A DNA stretch of 64,000 nucleotides from Paracoxiella cheracis (GCF_049348705.1 NZ_CP186485.1:1550001-1614000), one strand, 5' to 3'; counted from the first letter of the stretch, positions 7,612 to 16,700 are shown. Translations and numbers: made by a program. The notes: a model not told the origin generated them from the sequence alone.

Positions 7612-8463
7612 TTAAGTCTGAAATGAATTTACCTGCTGATGATCTACCAATGCTACTGAGTCAGGGTTTATCTTGTGATTCAAAAACAACTCACCGACTC
7701 GCATAAAACGCTCAGGAGAGTCTGTCACAAAAAATTGTGTCTCACGAGTAACACTTGGTACCAGTGCTTTTAACTGTAATTTCATTAAAAGCTGCTCAAC
7801 AACTGCTGCCGTTGATTGTGCAGAATCAATAATATTAACCTTGTTATTAAGCATTTCACGCAATAAATCAGCAAACACAGGGAAATGTGTGCAACCTAAT
7901 ACAACACAATCATATTTACCATCATGATGTTTAATCGACAAAAGGTATTCATTGATCGCTGCCTTAGCGACGGAGTTATTGACCCATCCTTCTTCAGCTA
8001 AAGCAACGAGTACTGCGCACCCTTTCGTCATAACAGTTGCATTTGGATCTAAATTTTTAATGACACGCTGATATCCACCTGTATTAATAGTCGTTTCAGT
8101 CGCTAATACAAGAATGCGATGATTACGTGTCGCCGCCACTGCAGCTTGGGCACCTGGCTCAAGGACACCGATAATAGGAATATTAGGATAATGTTGTTTT
8201 AATTCAGGCAATGCAACTGAAGATACTGTATTACAGGCAACCACTAACAATTTTATATTTTTCTCAATAAGTAGCTTTGTATTTTGCACAGCATAACGAA
8301 TAACTGTTTCACGACTTTTGGTGCCATACGGAAGTCGCGCCGTATCACCCAAGTAAATAAAACTCTCATGAGGTAATAATTTTTTTAGCTGTCGCAAGAC
8401 AGTAAGACCACCCATTCCTGAGTCAAAAACGCCAATCGGTTGCTGTTGTACTGGAGTCGTCAT
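7612..8463 (-). CDS. murI: Glutamate racemase
   Basis: Converts L- to D-glutamate for peptidoglycan precursors in the cytoplasm. Family marks: PIGVFDSGMGGLTVLR (Asp and Ser near residues 14-15), the first catalytic cysteine in VVACNTVSS (about 77), and the second in VVLGCTHFP. Length 283 aa is typical. Transcribed towards dinB; the divergent fbp gene and P element B lie upstream. A disordered short C-terminal tail (VDHQQVNSFQT) is species-specific. Confidence 0.95.
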   Translation of the reverse strand: MTTPVQQQPIGVFDSGMGGLTVLRQLKKLLPHESFIYLGDTARLPYGTKSRETVIRYAVQNTKLLIEKNIKLLVVACNTVSSVALPELKQHYPNIPIIGVLEPGAQAAVAATRNHRILVLATETTINTGGYQRVIKNLDPNATVMTKGCAVLVALAEEGWVNNSVAKAAINEYLLSIKHHDGKYDCVVLGCTHFPVFADLLREMLNNKVNIIDSAQSTAAVVEQLLMKLQLKALVPSVTRETQFFVTDSPERFMRVGELFLNHKINPDSVALVDHQQVNSFQT

Positions 8464-8568
8464 AAGTAAAAGTGTAGCACGAAGTATGAAGGTTAACCTA
8501 AGTCAAAAATGTTCTCCGTTAATTTTATCTCTCCCTTCAAAGTAATGTATACTAGCGTAAGAAGGTGC

Positions 8569-8645
8569 GTACCGCATTTGCACTAAATTTTCATTTAACT
8601 GTTTGATTTTAAATAAAATAAAAAAGTTAATGCAAATGTGACACC
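8569..8645 (+). repeat. P element B (77 bp), in the 5' region of fbp
   Basis: Left terminus GTACCGCATTTGCACTA, right terminus TAATGCAAATGTGACACC, 42-nt AT-rich core. It ends 15 bp before the fbp start codon, right against the ribosome-binding site, and so must be part of the fbp leader or overlap its promoter. Confidence 0.85.
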
Positions 8646-8660
8646 AGCTAGGGAGGGGTT

Positions 8661-9815
8661 ATGGAGATTACGCTAAGCGCTATCAAAGCGGATGTTGGTA
8701 GTATCGGGGGGGGGGGGGGGCACACGCGTCCCAGTGATGAAATGCTCGACGCCGTCCGCGATTTACTCAAAAAAAACATAAAGTCAGGATTACTAATCGA
8801 CGGCATTGTCACTTATACCGGTGACGATATCGCTATCATATTTTCACATCAGCATGGTATAAATAACGAGAAAGTTCATGTCGGATTTGCCTGGGAGGCT
8901 TTTCTGGCCGCAACAAAGATTGCTAAACAACAGGGAAATTACGGTGCGGGTCAAGATTTACTAGTCGATGCACCCGCAGGTAATGTGACCGGTGCCGGGC
9001 CAGGTGTCGCTGAAATCGAATTCACACTCAATCCAAAAGAAGGTTACCGCCCTGCTGAATCTTTCATGATTTTCGCCGGTGACAAATGCGCGCCCGGTGC
9101 ATTCAATCTGCCCCTATATTTAGTCTTTTGCGATCCAATGCACGATGGCGGATTGCTATTAAACCCCAAAATGCACCTCGGCTTCACATTCACCATTATC
9201 GATATGGATCACAAGAGCAAAAACGAAGATCGCTTGATTCAATTAGAGGTTCCAGAACGCATTTGGGACGTTGCGGCTTTATTGCAGAATCCCGATCGCT
9301 TTGCCATTAAGGCGATCCACTCACGCTTTAAGCCTGAAGAGCAAGTGGTTGCAGTATCCGCAACACGATTGCACAATATCGCAGGAAAATATACAGGTAA
9401 AGACGATCCTATTGCGTTGGTCCGTAACCAAGGCATTTTCCCTGCACCAGAAGAAATTATCGAACCTTACGCCACCATCAACCAAATTATCAGTGGCGAC
9501 GCCCGCGGTTCACACAATATGCCCCAACTACCGGTGCCAATAAATACAGCAGTCACCGGCCCCTACTGTCATCCCATTATTTCTGCTATTGGATTTTCAA
9601 TGAATGACGAAGGGCATTTTGCCAAACGTTACGTCGACTTCTTTGCAGGTTCTGCGTGGGATTATACGCGCTATGTCTCACAACGACGTGCAGCCGAAAT
9701 TCGCCGTCAAGGATTTATGGGAATAGCCATGGCACAGCAAACTGAAATTGCTTATACCGGTCTCGTTGATACTTGGAAGCAGTTAGATCAAGAATTTGAA
9801 ATGCATAAGTGTTGA
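8661..9815 (+). CDS. fbp: Fructose-1,6-bisphosphate aldolase/phosphatase (archaeal type, class V)
   Basis: Bifunctional gluconeogenic enzyme of the archaeal FBPA/P family, making fructose-6-phosphate from triose phosphates. Features: N-terminal metal-binding IKADVGS...GHT (Asp11 and, here, His21), DLLVDAPAGNVTGAGPG, and the Schiff-base region AGKYTGKDDP (residues 241-250). Start ATG follows GGGAGGGG. Length 384 aa is normal. Odd: codons 16-20 are a pure run of 15 G (8706-8720), giving five glycines where relatives usually have two residues before the His. The protein remains in frame at this run length; one base more or less would truncate it after about 20-60 residues. Leader contains P element B. 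Confidence 0.92.
   Translation: MEITLSAIKADVGSIGGGGGHTRPSDEMLDAVRDLLKKNIKSGLLIDGIVTYTGDDIAIIFSHQHGINNEKVHVGFAWEAFLAATKIAKQQGNYGAGQDLLVDAPAGNVTGAGPGVAEIEFTLNPKEGYRPAESFMIFAGDKCAPGAFNLPLYLVFCDPMHDGGLLLNPKMHLGFTFTIIDMDHKSKNEDRLIQLEVPERIWDVAALLQNPDRFAIKAIHSRFKPEEQVVAVSATRLHNIAGKYTGKDDPIALVRNQGIFPAPEEIIEPYATINQIISGDARGSHNMPQLPVPINTAVTGPYCHPIISAIGFSMNDEGHFAKRYVDFFAGSAWDYTRYVSQRRAAEIRRQGFMGIAMAQQTEIAYTGLVDTWKQLDQEFEMHKC
8706..8720 (+). repeat. Homopolymer of 15 G within fbp
   Basis: Uninterrupted G15 in the coding strand, the only such run in the window. It encodes Gly16-Gly20 between two active-site metal ligands. Confidence 0.97.
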
Positions 9816-9823
9816 ATTTAATG

Positions 9824-9854
9824 CTGCCATCCACTCAGTAGGAATGGATGGCAG
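9824..9854 (+). terminator. Hairpin terminator after fbp
   Basis: Perfect 10-bp stem CTGCCATCCA / TGGATGGCAG with an 11-nt loop, 9 bp past the fbp stop, followed by GCTTTTGCC. A second palindrome, GCCTCATTAATGAGGC (9861-9876), overlaps the stop of the convergent gene. Confidence 0.7.
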
Positions 9855-9866
9855 GCTTTTGCCTCA

Positions 9867-10328
9867 TTAATGAGGCTGACCCATAATGTAAAATGTTATT
9901 TTCTTCTTATCGAATCCAAATCGACATGTAACATACTTATTTTTTGACATACCTTTTATAGCTTTTGAGAACATTAAAGAGTTCATATGTCCGTTGTAAC
10001 TTGCATTATAAGTTACTTTAAAGCTATAAAGGCAAAGTGGAATTGGTGTTCCATCAGGTTTTTTCATATAGAAATAAATTCCACTCGAAGTCGTTCCCAT
10101 TTTTTTCGGGAAGTGTAACCAAAATGTTTTTGTTTTTGCGTTCCAATTACTCATCATGAGTGGTTTGGTCACGCTAAAGAAGATTGGGCGATGCAAATTC
10201 GTTTTGATCTGACCCATAACATTCACTGTTTTACCTTTATAACAAGAAGTATGATAGGCGAGTGCTTGGGAGCTTACTCCTAGGGCGAGCGCTAGTCCAA
10301 CCACTCCAATTAATGCTTTATGTTTCAT
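9867..10328 (-). CDS. Hypothetical secreted protein (153 aa)
   Basis: Start ATG 10326-10328 is preceded by GGAGGATGAG. MKHKALIGVVGLALALG plus VSSQALA-Y is a clear Sec signal peptide with cleavage after ALA. The mature part (about 130 aa) is basic, rich in K, F, Y and S, with four cysteines (SCYKG, LCLYS, TCRFG), suggesting an exported beta-rich, possibly disulfide-bonded domain. I recognise no family. It is isolated between fbp and dnaE, both with their own signals. Periplasmic or secreted location is inferred. Confidence 0.7.
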   Translation of the reverse strand: MKHKALIGVVGLALALGVSSQALAYHTSCYKGKTVNVMGQIKTNLHRPIFFSVTKPLMMSNWNAKTKTFWLHFPKKMGTTSSGIYFYMKKPDGTPIPLCLYSFKVTYNASYNGHMNSLMFSKAIKGMSKNKYVTCRFGFDKKKITFYIMGQPH

Positions 10329-10438
10329 AGACTCATCCTCCACGCCTATAACTCATTGGTTGTATAAATATAGACCAAAGTTCAGAGATTTCAAAAGCAA
10401 TTGCAAACATTTGATAGTTAAAACCCACTAGCTTCAAA

Positions 10439-13400
10439 TCAATACTCGAGTGCAACTTTATCTTTTCCACACAACCGACCTAACTGCGCCAACAAATCAC
10501 CATTGGGCTTAACACGCCAGGAATTGCCTAATACTAACTCCGCACCCGCTTTTTCACCTTGATAAGATATTGTTACCGGACACCGACCACCCACGTGTTC
10601 TTTAATAATAACTGGTAACTCCGATAATAACGTATCGACTTCAGCCTCATTTTCAACATGAATCAATAATCGCTTTGCCATTTGTTCGCGCACTTTTTCC
10701 AACGAAATAATCGTATCCGCAACCATCCTCACACCACCGGTATAATCATCGGCAGCTACAGTACCCTTCACAATAAAAATAGAATCGCTATTTAACTCTG
10801 GCATCACGTGTTGATACAAATCACTAAACAACGTGACCTCAATACGACCACTGCGATCTTCCAAGGTAAGGACCGCCATACGCTTATTTTGCCGTGTCAT
10901 AATGCTTCGAGTTGAAATAATCATGCCGGCAATAGTAACAGTATTTTTACCGGTTACTTTCAATTGATGTATTGGCAAGGAAACTAAGTGCGCCAATTCT
11001 TTTTCACAAGATTCTAATGGATGACCCGTAATGTACAAACCCAACGTTTCTTTTTCACCGCGCAGGCGATCGGAATCACTCCACTGCGGTGCTTGAACAT
11101 AACTTTCCTCAGAGGTGCTTTCATTCGAACTGATCATGCCGCCAAATAAATCGTCTTGGCCTAACTCAGCATCACGATTTTTTTGCTCTGCTGATTTTAG
11201 TGCTTTATCGATAGAGGCAGCCAATTGCGCCCGCGACACACCAAATCCATCCATAGCACCGGAACGAATCAGTGGCTCCAAAACACGCCGATTAACCTTT
11301 CGCGTATCCAATCGATGACAGACATCAAATAAACCCCTAAATAAACCTTTTTTATCACGATTTTCAACTAAATGAATAATAGCAGCCTCACCCGCCCCCT
11401 TCACGGCACCCAAACCATAAACAATTTTACCGGCATCATTAACCGTAAAACGATAGTAGCTTTTATTAATATCGGGAGGTAAAACTTCCAAGTTCATTTC
11501 ACGACATTCACTAATAAAGCCAACAACTTTATCGGTATTATCCATATCAGAAGACAAAACTGCCGCCATAAATTCCGCAGGATAATGCGTTTTTAACCAT
11601 GCAGTTTGATAAGCAATCAATGCATACGCGGATGAGTGTGATTTATTGAAACCATAACCCGCAAACTTCTCCATCAAATCGAAAATATGCTCGGCAACTT
11701 TTGTGTCTATTCCACGATTGGCAGCCCCTTCAATAAAAACCACACGTTGCTTAGCCATTTCTTCAGGTTTTTTCTTGCCCATAGCACTTCGTAAAATATC
11801 GGCACCGCCCAACGAATAACCCGCTAAAACTTGTGCAATTTGCATCACTTGTTCTTGATAAAGAATAACGCCATATGTAGAGCGTAAAATTGGCTCTAAA
11901 TCCGGATGCGGATAATCGACACTGGCACGACCGTGTTTACGATTGATAAAATCTTCAACCATGCCGGATTGCAGTGGACCCGGTCGAAATAATGCAACCA
12001 AAGCTTTAATATCATCAAACGAATCGGGCTGTAGTTGACGAATTAATTCTTTCATGCCGCGCGACTCTAATTGAAAAACAGCCGTCGTCGCACAATTTTT
12101 TAATAATTGAAAAGTTGGTGCGTCATCGAGTGGAATAGTCGTAATGTCCAACAATTCTAGTTGTTCCAAGGCACATTTTTGATTAATACTTTTGACGGCC
12201 CAATCAATAATGGTTAATGTGCGCAGGCCCAAAAAGTCGAATTTTACTAATCCAACCGCTTCGACATCGTTTTTATCAAACTGAGTGACAACGTGCTCGC
12301 CTCCAGGCTCACAATAAAGCGGCACGAAATCGGTTAACTGCGTCGGCGCTATGACCACACCCCCAGCATGTTTGCCAGCATTGCGAGTCACACCTTCTAA
12401 TTTTAAAGCTAAATCAATCAGTGTTTGCACGTTGTCGTCTTCTTTATAACGACGTGCCAATTCCTCAGATTGTTGTAAGGCTTTTTCTAACGTCATCCCC
12501 AGTTCAAAGGGAATTAACTTCGCTACCTTGTCAACAAAACCATACGGCATTCCAAGCACACGGCCCACATCCCGCACGACAGCTTTCGCTGCCATCGTGC
12601 CATACGTAATAATTTGCGCGACAGCTTTATGACCGTAACGATCAGCTACGTAATCGATAACACGATCGCGCCCCTCCATACAAAAATCGATATCGAAGTC
12701 AGGCATCGAAACACGTTCAGGATTAAGAAAGCGCTCAAAAAGCAAATCGTGTTCAATGGGATCCAATTCTGTGATGCCCAATGAGTAAGCGACTAATGAA
12801 CCCGCACCAGAACCACGGCCCGGCCCGACAGGAATATTTTCATGCTTAGCCCAACTGATGAAATCGGCAACGATCAAGAAATAGCCCGAAAACCCCATTT
12901 TAATAATAACATCAAGCTCAGACTCCAAACGCTCCTGATAGGCTTGCAAAGGTTGTTTGCGTTGCGGTAATTTTTCCAAGCGTTTTTGTAAGCCTGCTCG
13001 CGCTTGTTGTTTAAAATAGTCCTCAACCGTTATGTCATCGGGGACTGGAAATTTCGGCAAGAAAACTTCACCCAACGTTAATGACACATTACAACGCTTA
13101 GCAATTTCAACGGTGTTAGCCAGCGCTTCCGGTATATCGGCAAATAATTCTGCCATTTCTTCCGGCGTTTTTAGGTATTGTTGCTCGCTGTATTCACGCG
13201 GTCGATTTGCATCATCCAAAACACGGCCTTGATAAATACAAACACGCGCTTCATGCGCTTCAAAGTCATCTTGCTGCAAAAAACGTACATCATTTGTGGC
13301 AACAACCGGCACATGAAATCGACTCGCCAAATAAACGGCAACGTGAATATAATCTTCTTCTTGATCCCGTTGTGTGCGCTGTAATTCCAAATAATAGTGC

Positions 13401-13879
13401 TGCGGAAAGTGCTCTAGCCATCGTTGCAAACGTTGTTCTGCTTTTTTATTGCGTCCACGCAATATCGCTTGGCCCACATCACCACGACGCCCACCAGACA
13501 ATATAATTAAGCCTTCTTTTGCTGCGACAAGCCAACTCCATTGAATATGCGGTTTATCATTTTCTTGGCCTTCAAGATAAGCGCGCGAGAGCAAACGAAT
13601 CAGGTTTTGATAGCCCATTTGATTTTTACACAGTGCTGTCACTGTAAATGTTTTGCCTTTTTCAAGTAAAACTAAATCAGCACCAATGATGGGTTTGATG
13701 CCAGCACTAACAGTCTTGCTGTAAAATTTCACCAAGGCAAATAAATTCATTTGATCTGTCAGCGCAACGGCAGGCATGTTTTGTGCTGCAACACTACTGA
13801 TTAATGAATTGATGCGTAAAACACCATCCACGATAGAATATTCGCTATGCGTTTTTAAGTGTATAAATGAAGGATTCAT
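10439..13879 (-). CDS. dnaE: DNA polymerase III subunit alpha
   Basis: Catalytic subunit of the replicative polymerase. Order: PHP domain at the N-terminus (FIHLKTHSEYSIVDGVLRI), palm with the catalytic aspartates in PDFDIDFCMEGRDRVIDY, GPGRGSGAGSLVAY, helix-hairpin-helix region, and a C-terminal OB fold (VTIAGMIISTRSIMTRQNKR). Length 1146 aa matches DnaE1. The start ATG overlaps the ddl stop by 4 bp (ATGA), so the two are translationally coupled. No sign of damage. Confidence 0.96.
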   Translation of the reverse strand: MNPSFIHLKTHSEYSIVDGVLRINSLISSVAAQNMPAVALTDQMNLFALVKFYSKTVSAGIKPIIGADLVLLEKGKTFTVTALCKNQMGYQNLIRLLSRAYLEGQENDKPHIQWSWLVAAKEGLIILSGGRRGDVGQAILRGRNKKAEQRLQRWLEHFPQHYYLELQRTQRDQEEDYIHVAVYLASRFHVPVVATNDVRFLQQDDFEAHEARVCIYQGRVLDDANRPREYSEQQYLKTPEEMAELFADIPEALANTVEIAKRCNVSLTLGEVFLPKFPVPDDITVEDYFKQQARAGLQKRLEKLPQRKQPLQAYQERLESELDVIIKMGFSGYFLIVADFISWAKHENIPVGPGRGSGAGSLVAYSLGITELDPIEHDLLFERFLNPERVSMPDFDIDFCMEGRDRVIDYVADRYGHKAVAQIITYGTMAAKAVVRDVGRVLGMPYGFVDKVAKLIPFELGMTLEKALQQSEELARRYKEDDNVQTLIDLALKLEGVTRNAGKHAGGVVIAPTQLTDFVPLYCEPGGEHVVTQFDKNDVEAVGLVKFDFLGLRTLTIIDWAVKSINQKCALEQLELLDITTIPLDDAPTFQLLKNCATTAVFQLESRGMKELIRQLQPDSFDDIKALVALFRPGPLQSGMVEDFINRKHGRASVDYPHPDLEPILRSTYGVILYQEQVMQIAQVLAGYSLGGADILRSAMGKKKPEEMAKQRVVFIEGAANRGIDTKVAEHIFDLMEKFAGYGFNKSHSSAYALIAYQTAWLKTHYPAEFMAAVLSSDMDNTDKVVGFISECREMNLEVLPPDINKSYYRFTVNDAGKIVYGLGAVKGAGEAAIIHLVENRDKKGLFRGLFDVCHRLDTRKVNRRVLEPLIRSGAMDGFGVSRAQLAASIDKALKSAEQKNRDAELGQDDLFGGMISSNESTSEESYVQAPQWSDSDRLRGEKETLGLYITGHPLESCEKELAHLVSLPIHQLKVTGKNTVTIAGMIISTRSIMTRQNKRMAVLTLEDRSGRIEVTLFSDLYQHVMPELNSDSIFIVKGTVAADDYTGGVRMVADTIISLEKVREQMAKRLLIHVENEAEVDTLLSELPVIIKEHVGGRCPVTISYQGEKAGAELVLGNSWRVKPNGDLLAQLGRLCGKDKVALEY

Positions 13880-14976
13880 TGATGATAAATACGTATTAAT
13901 GATTGTTGAAAACGATGACGCTCCATCGCCAGCTCAATTAATTTATCTAACAAATCAATATAAGACAAACCGCTGACTTCCCACATGGTTGGATACATGC
14001 TGATATTAGTGAACCCCGGAATCGTATTGAGTTCATTAACGTAAATATCCTTATCGTCAACCACAAAAAAATCGACTCGCGCCATACCCGAACAGTGCAT
14101 AACTTTAAACGCATTGACTGCTGTTTGTCGAATACGTGCGATGAGATCGTTTGGTAATTTTGCGGGTGCTTCGGTCGATGCGCCTTTTGGGTCTATATAT
14201 TTCGCATCGTAAGAATAATAATTGTGGTGCGAAATGATTTCACCCGGCAACGAAGCTTCAGGATTATCATTGCCTAAAACCGAGCACTCGATTTCGCGGC
14301 CATCAATGTGTGGCTCCACGATAACCCGTTCATCATAACGAAGCGCTTCTTTCACCGCGGATTCAAACGCGATTTGATCACTGACGGGAGCCGTACCCAC
14401 CGAAGATCCTAAGCTAGTCGGCTTAACAAACAGCGCTTTTCCAAATTGATCGGCCAGTTTTTGATAAAGTCCAGATAACGAATCCGTGTGACGAACTGTC
14501 ACCCAATCTACAGTGGGAACACCAGCGCTGCGTAATAATTGTTTGGTGATATCTTTTTCCATGCACATTGCTGAACTCTGTGCATCAGCGCCAACATAAG
14601 GCAACCCCAGTAACTCCATCAAACCTTGCGGCACACCATCTTCACCAAAAGTACCGTGCAAAACTGGAAAAACACACTCAGCGGGGTATCGTTCTTTTGA
14701 ATTATTTAAAGATTGCCAGGGCCGATCACTGTTACCCAACACGACGGTAACGGGATCCAATTGCCCCGATTGCAACAAAATTTTTGGATCGTTTTCTAGG
14801 AATATTTTAGGACTTTCTATTAAATACCATTGCCCCTGATGAGTGATGTAAATTACGGTTATATCGTATTTATCACGATTGAGTGCAGCAACGACATTTT
14901 TGGCAGATAGCACGGAGATTTCGTGCTCGGTTGATTGTCCTCCACACAGGACAGAGAGTTGCAGCTTTTTTTCCAT
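13876..14976 (-). CDS. ddl: D-alanine--D-alanine ligase
   Basis: ATP-grasp enzyme forming D-Ala-D-Ala for the cell wall. I chose ATG 14974-14976 (MEKKLQLSVLCGGQSTEHEI) because the canonical SVLCGGxSxEHEISxxSA motif begins there; the open frame extends 29 codons upstream without family similarity. Other motifs: FPVLHGTFGEDGVPQG, KPTSLGSSVGT, and the metal-binding end FFVVDDKDIYVNELNTIPGF. Length 366 aa. Overlaps dnaE by 4 bp, which is unusual since ddl more often sits with mur/fts genes. Confidence 0.94.
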   Translation of the reverse strand: MEKKLQLSVLCGGQSTEHEISVLSAKNVVAALNRDKYDITVIYITHQGQWYLIESPKIFLENDPKILLQSGQLDPVTVVLGNSDRPWQSLNNSKERYPAECVFPVLHGTFGEDGVPQGLMELLGLPYVGADAQSSAMCMEKDITKQLLRSAGVPTVDWVTVRHTDSLSGLYQKLADQFGKALFVKPTSLGSSVGTAPVSDQIAFESAVKEALRYDERVIVEPHIDGREIECSVLGNDNPEASLPGEIISHHNYYSYDAKYIDPKGASTEAPAKLPNDLIARIRQTAVNAFKVMHCSGMARVDFFVVDDKDIYVNELNTIPGFTNISMYPTMWEVSGLSYIDLLDKLIELAMERHRFQQSLIRIYHQ

Positions 14977-15143
14977 AAACTTGATGATAGGTAATGTTTT
15001 GCAAACTTGCAAAACATAAGAGCTCAGCACAACCTTTTTAATTCTCAGTAGATGTGGAAACATCCTTACAGGACATTTCTCTATAGGCCACCCAGTTCGT
15101 TATGAGAGCTCTTATTTTTAGGTATTATCAATACAGAATTGAA

Positions 15144-15446
15144 TTACCAGCGTCTGCGACCACCACCGCCGCCACGACGATCACGATCACCACCACCAGA
15201 ACGTTGTTGTTCTCTCGCGAGGCTAACTTTCAAAGGTCTGTCTTGGAATTCTTGTCCATCCATCTTAAGCGCTGATTGCGCTTGATCCGATGTAGCAAAT
15301 TCAACAAAGCCAAAGCCTTTTGAACGCCCTGTGCTTCGATCTTTAATTAAATTAACATTGACAATTTCACCACATTGCGAAAATAAGCCTTGCAGCTCAT
15401 CTTCATTTACACTGTAGGCTAAGTTACCCACATAGATCTTATTCAT
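15144..15446 (-). CDS. Glycine-rich RRM RNA-binding protein
   Basis: A single RNA-recognition motif (MNKIYVGNLAYSVNEDELQG ... SKGFGFVEFA) holding both RNP2 (IYVGNL) and RNP1 (KGFGFVEF), then an RG-rich tail (SGGGDRDRRGGGGGRRRW). Such proteins act as RNA chaperones, often cold-induced. Start chosen at MNKIYVG; an in-frame ATG five codons earlier is possible. The long leader and an inverted repeat 67 bp upstream may carry regulation, but no known motif is recognised. Confidence 0.9.
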   Translation of the reverse strand: MNKIYVGNLAYSVNEDELQGLFSQCGEIVNVNLIKDRSTGRSKGFGFVEFATSDQAQSALKMDGQEFQDRPLKVSLAREQQRSGGGDRDRRGGGGGRRRW

Positions 15447-15512
15447 TTCTTGGTTCCCCAAAAATCGTTATTAACAAAATGCTATATAGACTTCAAAGAT
15501 TTTCAGGAACCA

Positions 15513-15563
15513 AGAGCACCTTTAAAAATCCAACTCGCCTGATTGAATTTTTAAAGGTGCTCT
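15513..15563. terminator. Inverted repeat between rrm gene and msrA remnant
   Basis: Perfect 17-bp arms AGAGCACCTTTAAAAAT / ATTTTTAAAGGTGCTCT around a 17-nt loop. Because the arms start with A/T-rich runs, it could act as a bidirectional terminator for minus-strand msrA, or as a structured leader of the RRM gene. Confidence 0.5.
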
Positions 15564-15660
15564 GAATAGGTTTCCTAATCAGAGAGGTAGATAAGCAGTG
15601 ATATTGTGGCATGGTATTCTACATAAATCCAGCCCCGTAGGGACGAATTTTTGTGATAGA

Positions 15661-15973
15661 TCAATCCTCTTCGGAAGAGCGACTTGGAGGTTTGATCCCA
15701 CAATGACTCAAACCGCGTTTTTCAAGATATTGCTGATGATAGTCCTCCGCCCGATAGAACACACTGGCAGGAACGATCTCTGTGACTATTGTTTGATCAT
15801 ATTGGCCCGACTCTTCGAGCGCTTTTCTTGAAGCTTCTGCCGCAACCTCTTGTTCTTTTGTATGGTAAAAAATGACCGACCGATACTGCGACCCAATATC
15901 AGGCCCCTGGCGATTCATCGTCGTTGGATTATGCGTTTTCCAAAAAGCATCCAAAAGCGCCTCATAGGAGATT
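15661..15973 (-). pseudogene. msrA: msrA, C-terminal fragment
   Basis: Reads SYEALLDAFWKTHNPTTMNR then QGPDIGSQYRSVIFYHT, the C-terminal two thirds of peptide methionine sulfoxide reductase A. The N-terminal part is at 26945-27141. ATT at 15971-15973 is the ISb target duplication; its partner is at 26945-26947. Joined with one ATT copy the frame is DPDQ-ISYEALL and the total is 168 aa plus stop, a normal MsrA length. The fragment is followed by the tip of ISb. Confidence 0.92.
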
Positions 15974-15989
15974 TAATCTTCCCCTAAAT
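15974..15989 (+). mobile_element. ISb left-end tip (16 bp)
   Basis: TAATCTTCCCCTAAAT, identical to the left end of ISb copy 2. The last eight bases are the target duplication of the ISd insertion (partner at 5066-5073). It supplies exactly the bases missing from ISb copy 1. Confidence 0.88.
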
Positions 15990-16061
15990 GGTAGTGCCTC
16001 ATTTTTGTTGATGTGATATATTTTGCTATTTCAGAAAATCATTAGGATAAGGATTGCATGA

Positions 16062-16223
16062 ATGGCAAGAATCAATGTTGCTTGCCCCTGCTGCTGTTTA
16101 CATGAGGTTGTAAAATTTGGCGTCAGAGATACTGCACGCGTTTTACGTATTAGCATTAACACTGTTATTGGTGAATTAAAAAAAAGGGTGAAGGTTTGGA
16201 GAGCGTCAATACACGACTTTTAA
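16062..16223 (+). pseudogene. ISd insA with 47-codon in-frame deletion
   Basis: Reads MARINVACPCCCLHEVVKFG then directly VRDTARVLRISINTV. The second cysteine pair and linker are gone, so the zinc finger is broken while the helix-turn-helix stays in frame (53 aa). Confidence 0.85.
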
Positions 16224-16672
16224 AGGAAAAAGAATCACTTGGTGCGTCTGTTACTGTTAATGTTGTACAAGTTGAAGAAGCGGAGCTGGATGAAATGTGG
16301 AGTTTTGTTCGAAATAAACAGAATCAACGTTGGCTTTGGCATGCGATTGATCACCATACACATGAGGTGTTAGCTTATCATTTTGGTCCAAGAAAAGATT
16401 CAGCATTTAAAGCACTGAAAGAAAAACTGAGCTCATTTGATATCAACTTTTACTATACAGATGATTGGGGTGCTTATGAAAGACACCTGCCTCAATCAAA
16501 ACATTTGGTGGGAAAGCAAAATACCCAAGCGATTGAACGAAAGCATCTCACGTTGCGCACACGAATAAAGCGATTAGCGAGAAAGACGATTTGCTTTTCT
16601 AAACTGGATAAATTGCACGACATTGTCATCGGATTATTTATCAATAGGCACGAGTTTGGGAGGGTTATTTAG
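16196..16672 (+). CDS. ISd InsB
   Basis: Same 158 aa catalytic domain as in the other ISd copies, with an 8-A slippery run upstream. Without a complete InsA the fusion protein would probably lack specific end binding, though the element could be moved in trans. Confidence 0.85.
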   Translation: MESVNTRLLKEKESLGASVTVNVVQVEEAELDEMWSFVRNKQNQRWLWHAIDHHTHEVLAYHFGPRKDSAFKALKEKLSSFDINFYYTDDWGAYERHLPQSKHLVGKQNTQAIERKHLTLRTRIKRLARKTICFSKLDKLHDIVIGLFINRHEFGRVI

Positions 16673-16700
16673 ATGCCATCAACAAAAATGAGGCACCACC

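Larger units (their letters stand above)
15990..16700 (+). mobile_element. ISd copy 2, internally deleted (711 bp)
   Basis: Both termini are intact, but 141 bp inside insA are missing relative to the other copies. The deletion ends lie in two copies of GGCGTCAG, one of which remains, indicating slippage between 8-bp direct repeats. Opposite orientation to copy 1. Confidence 0.92.
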
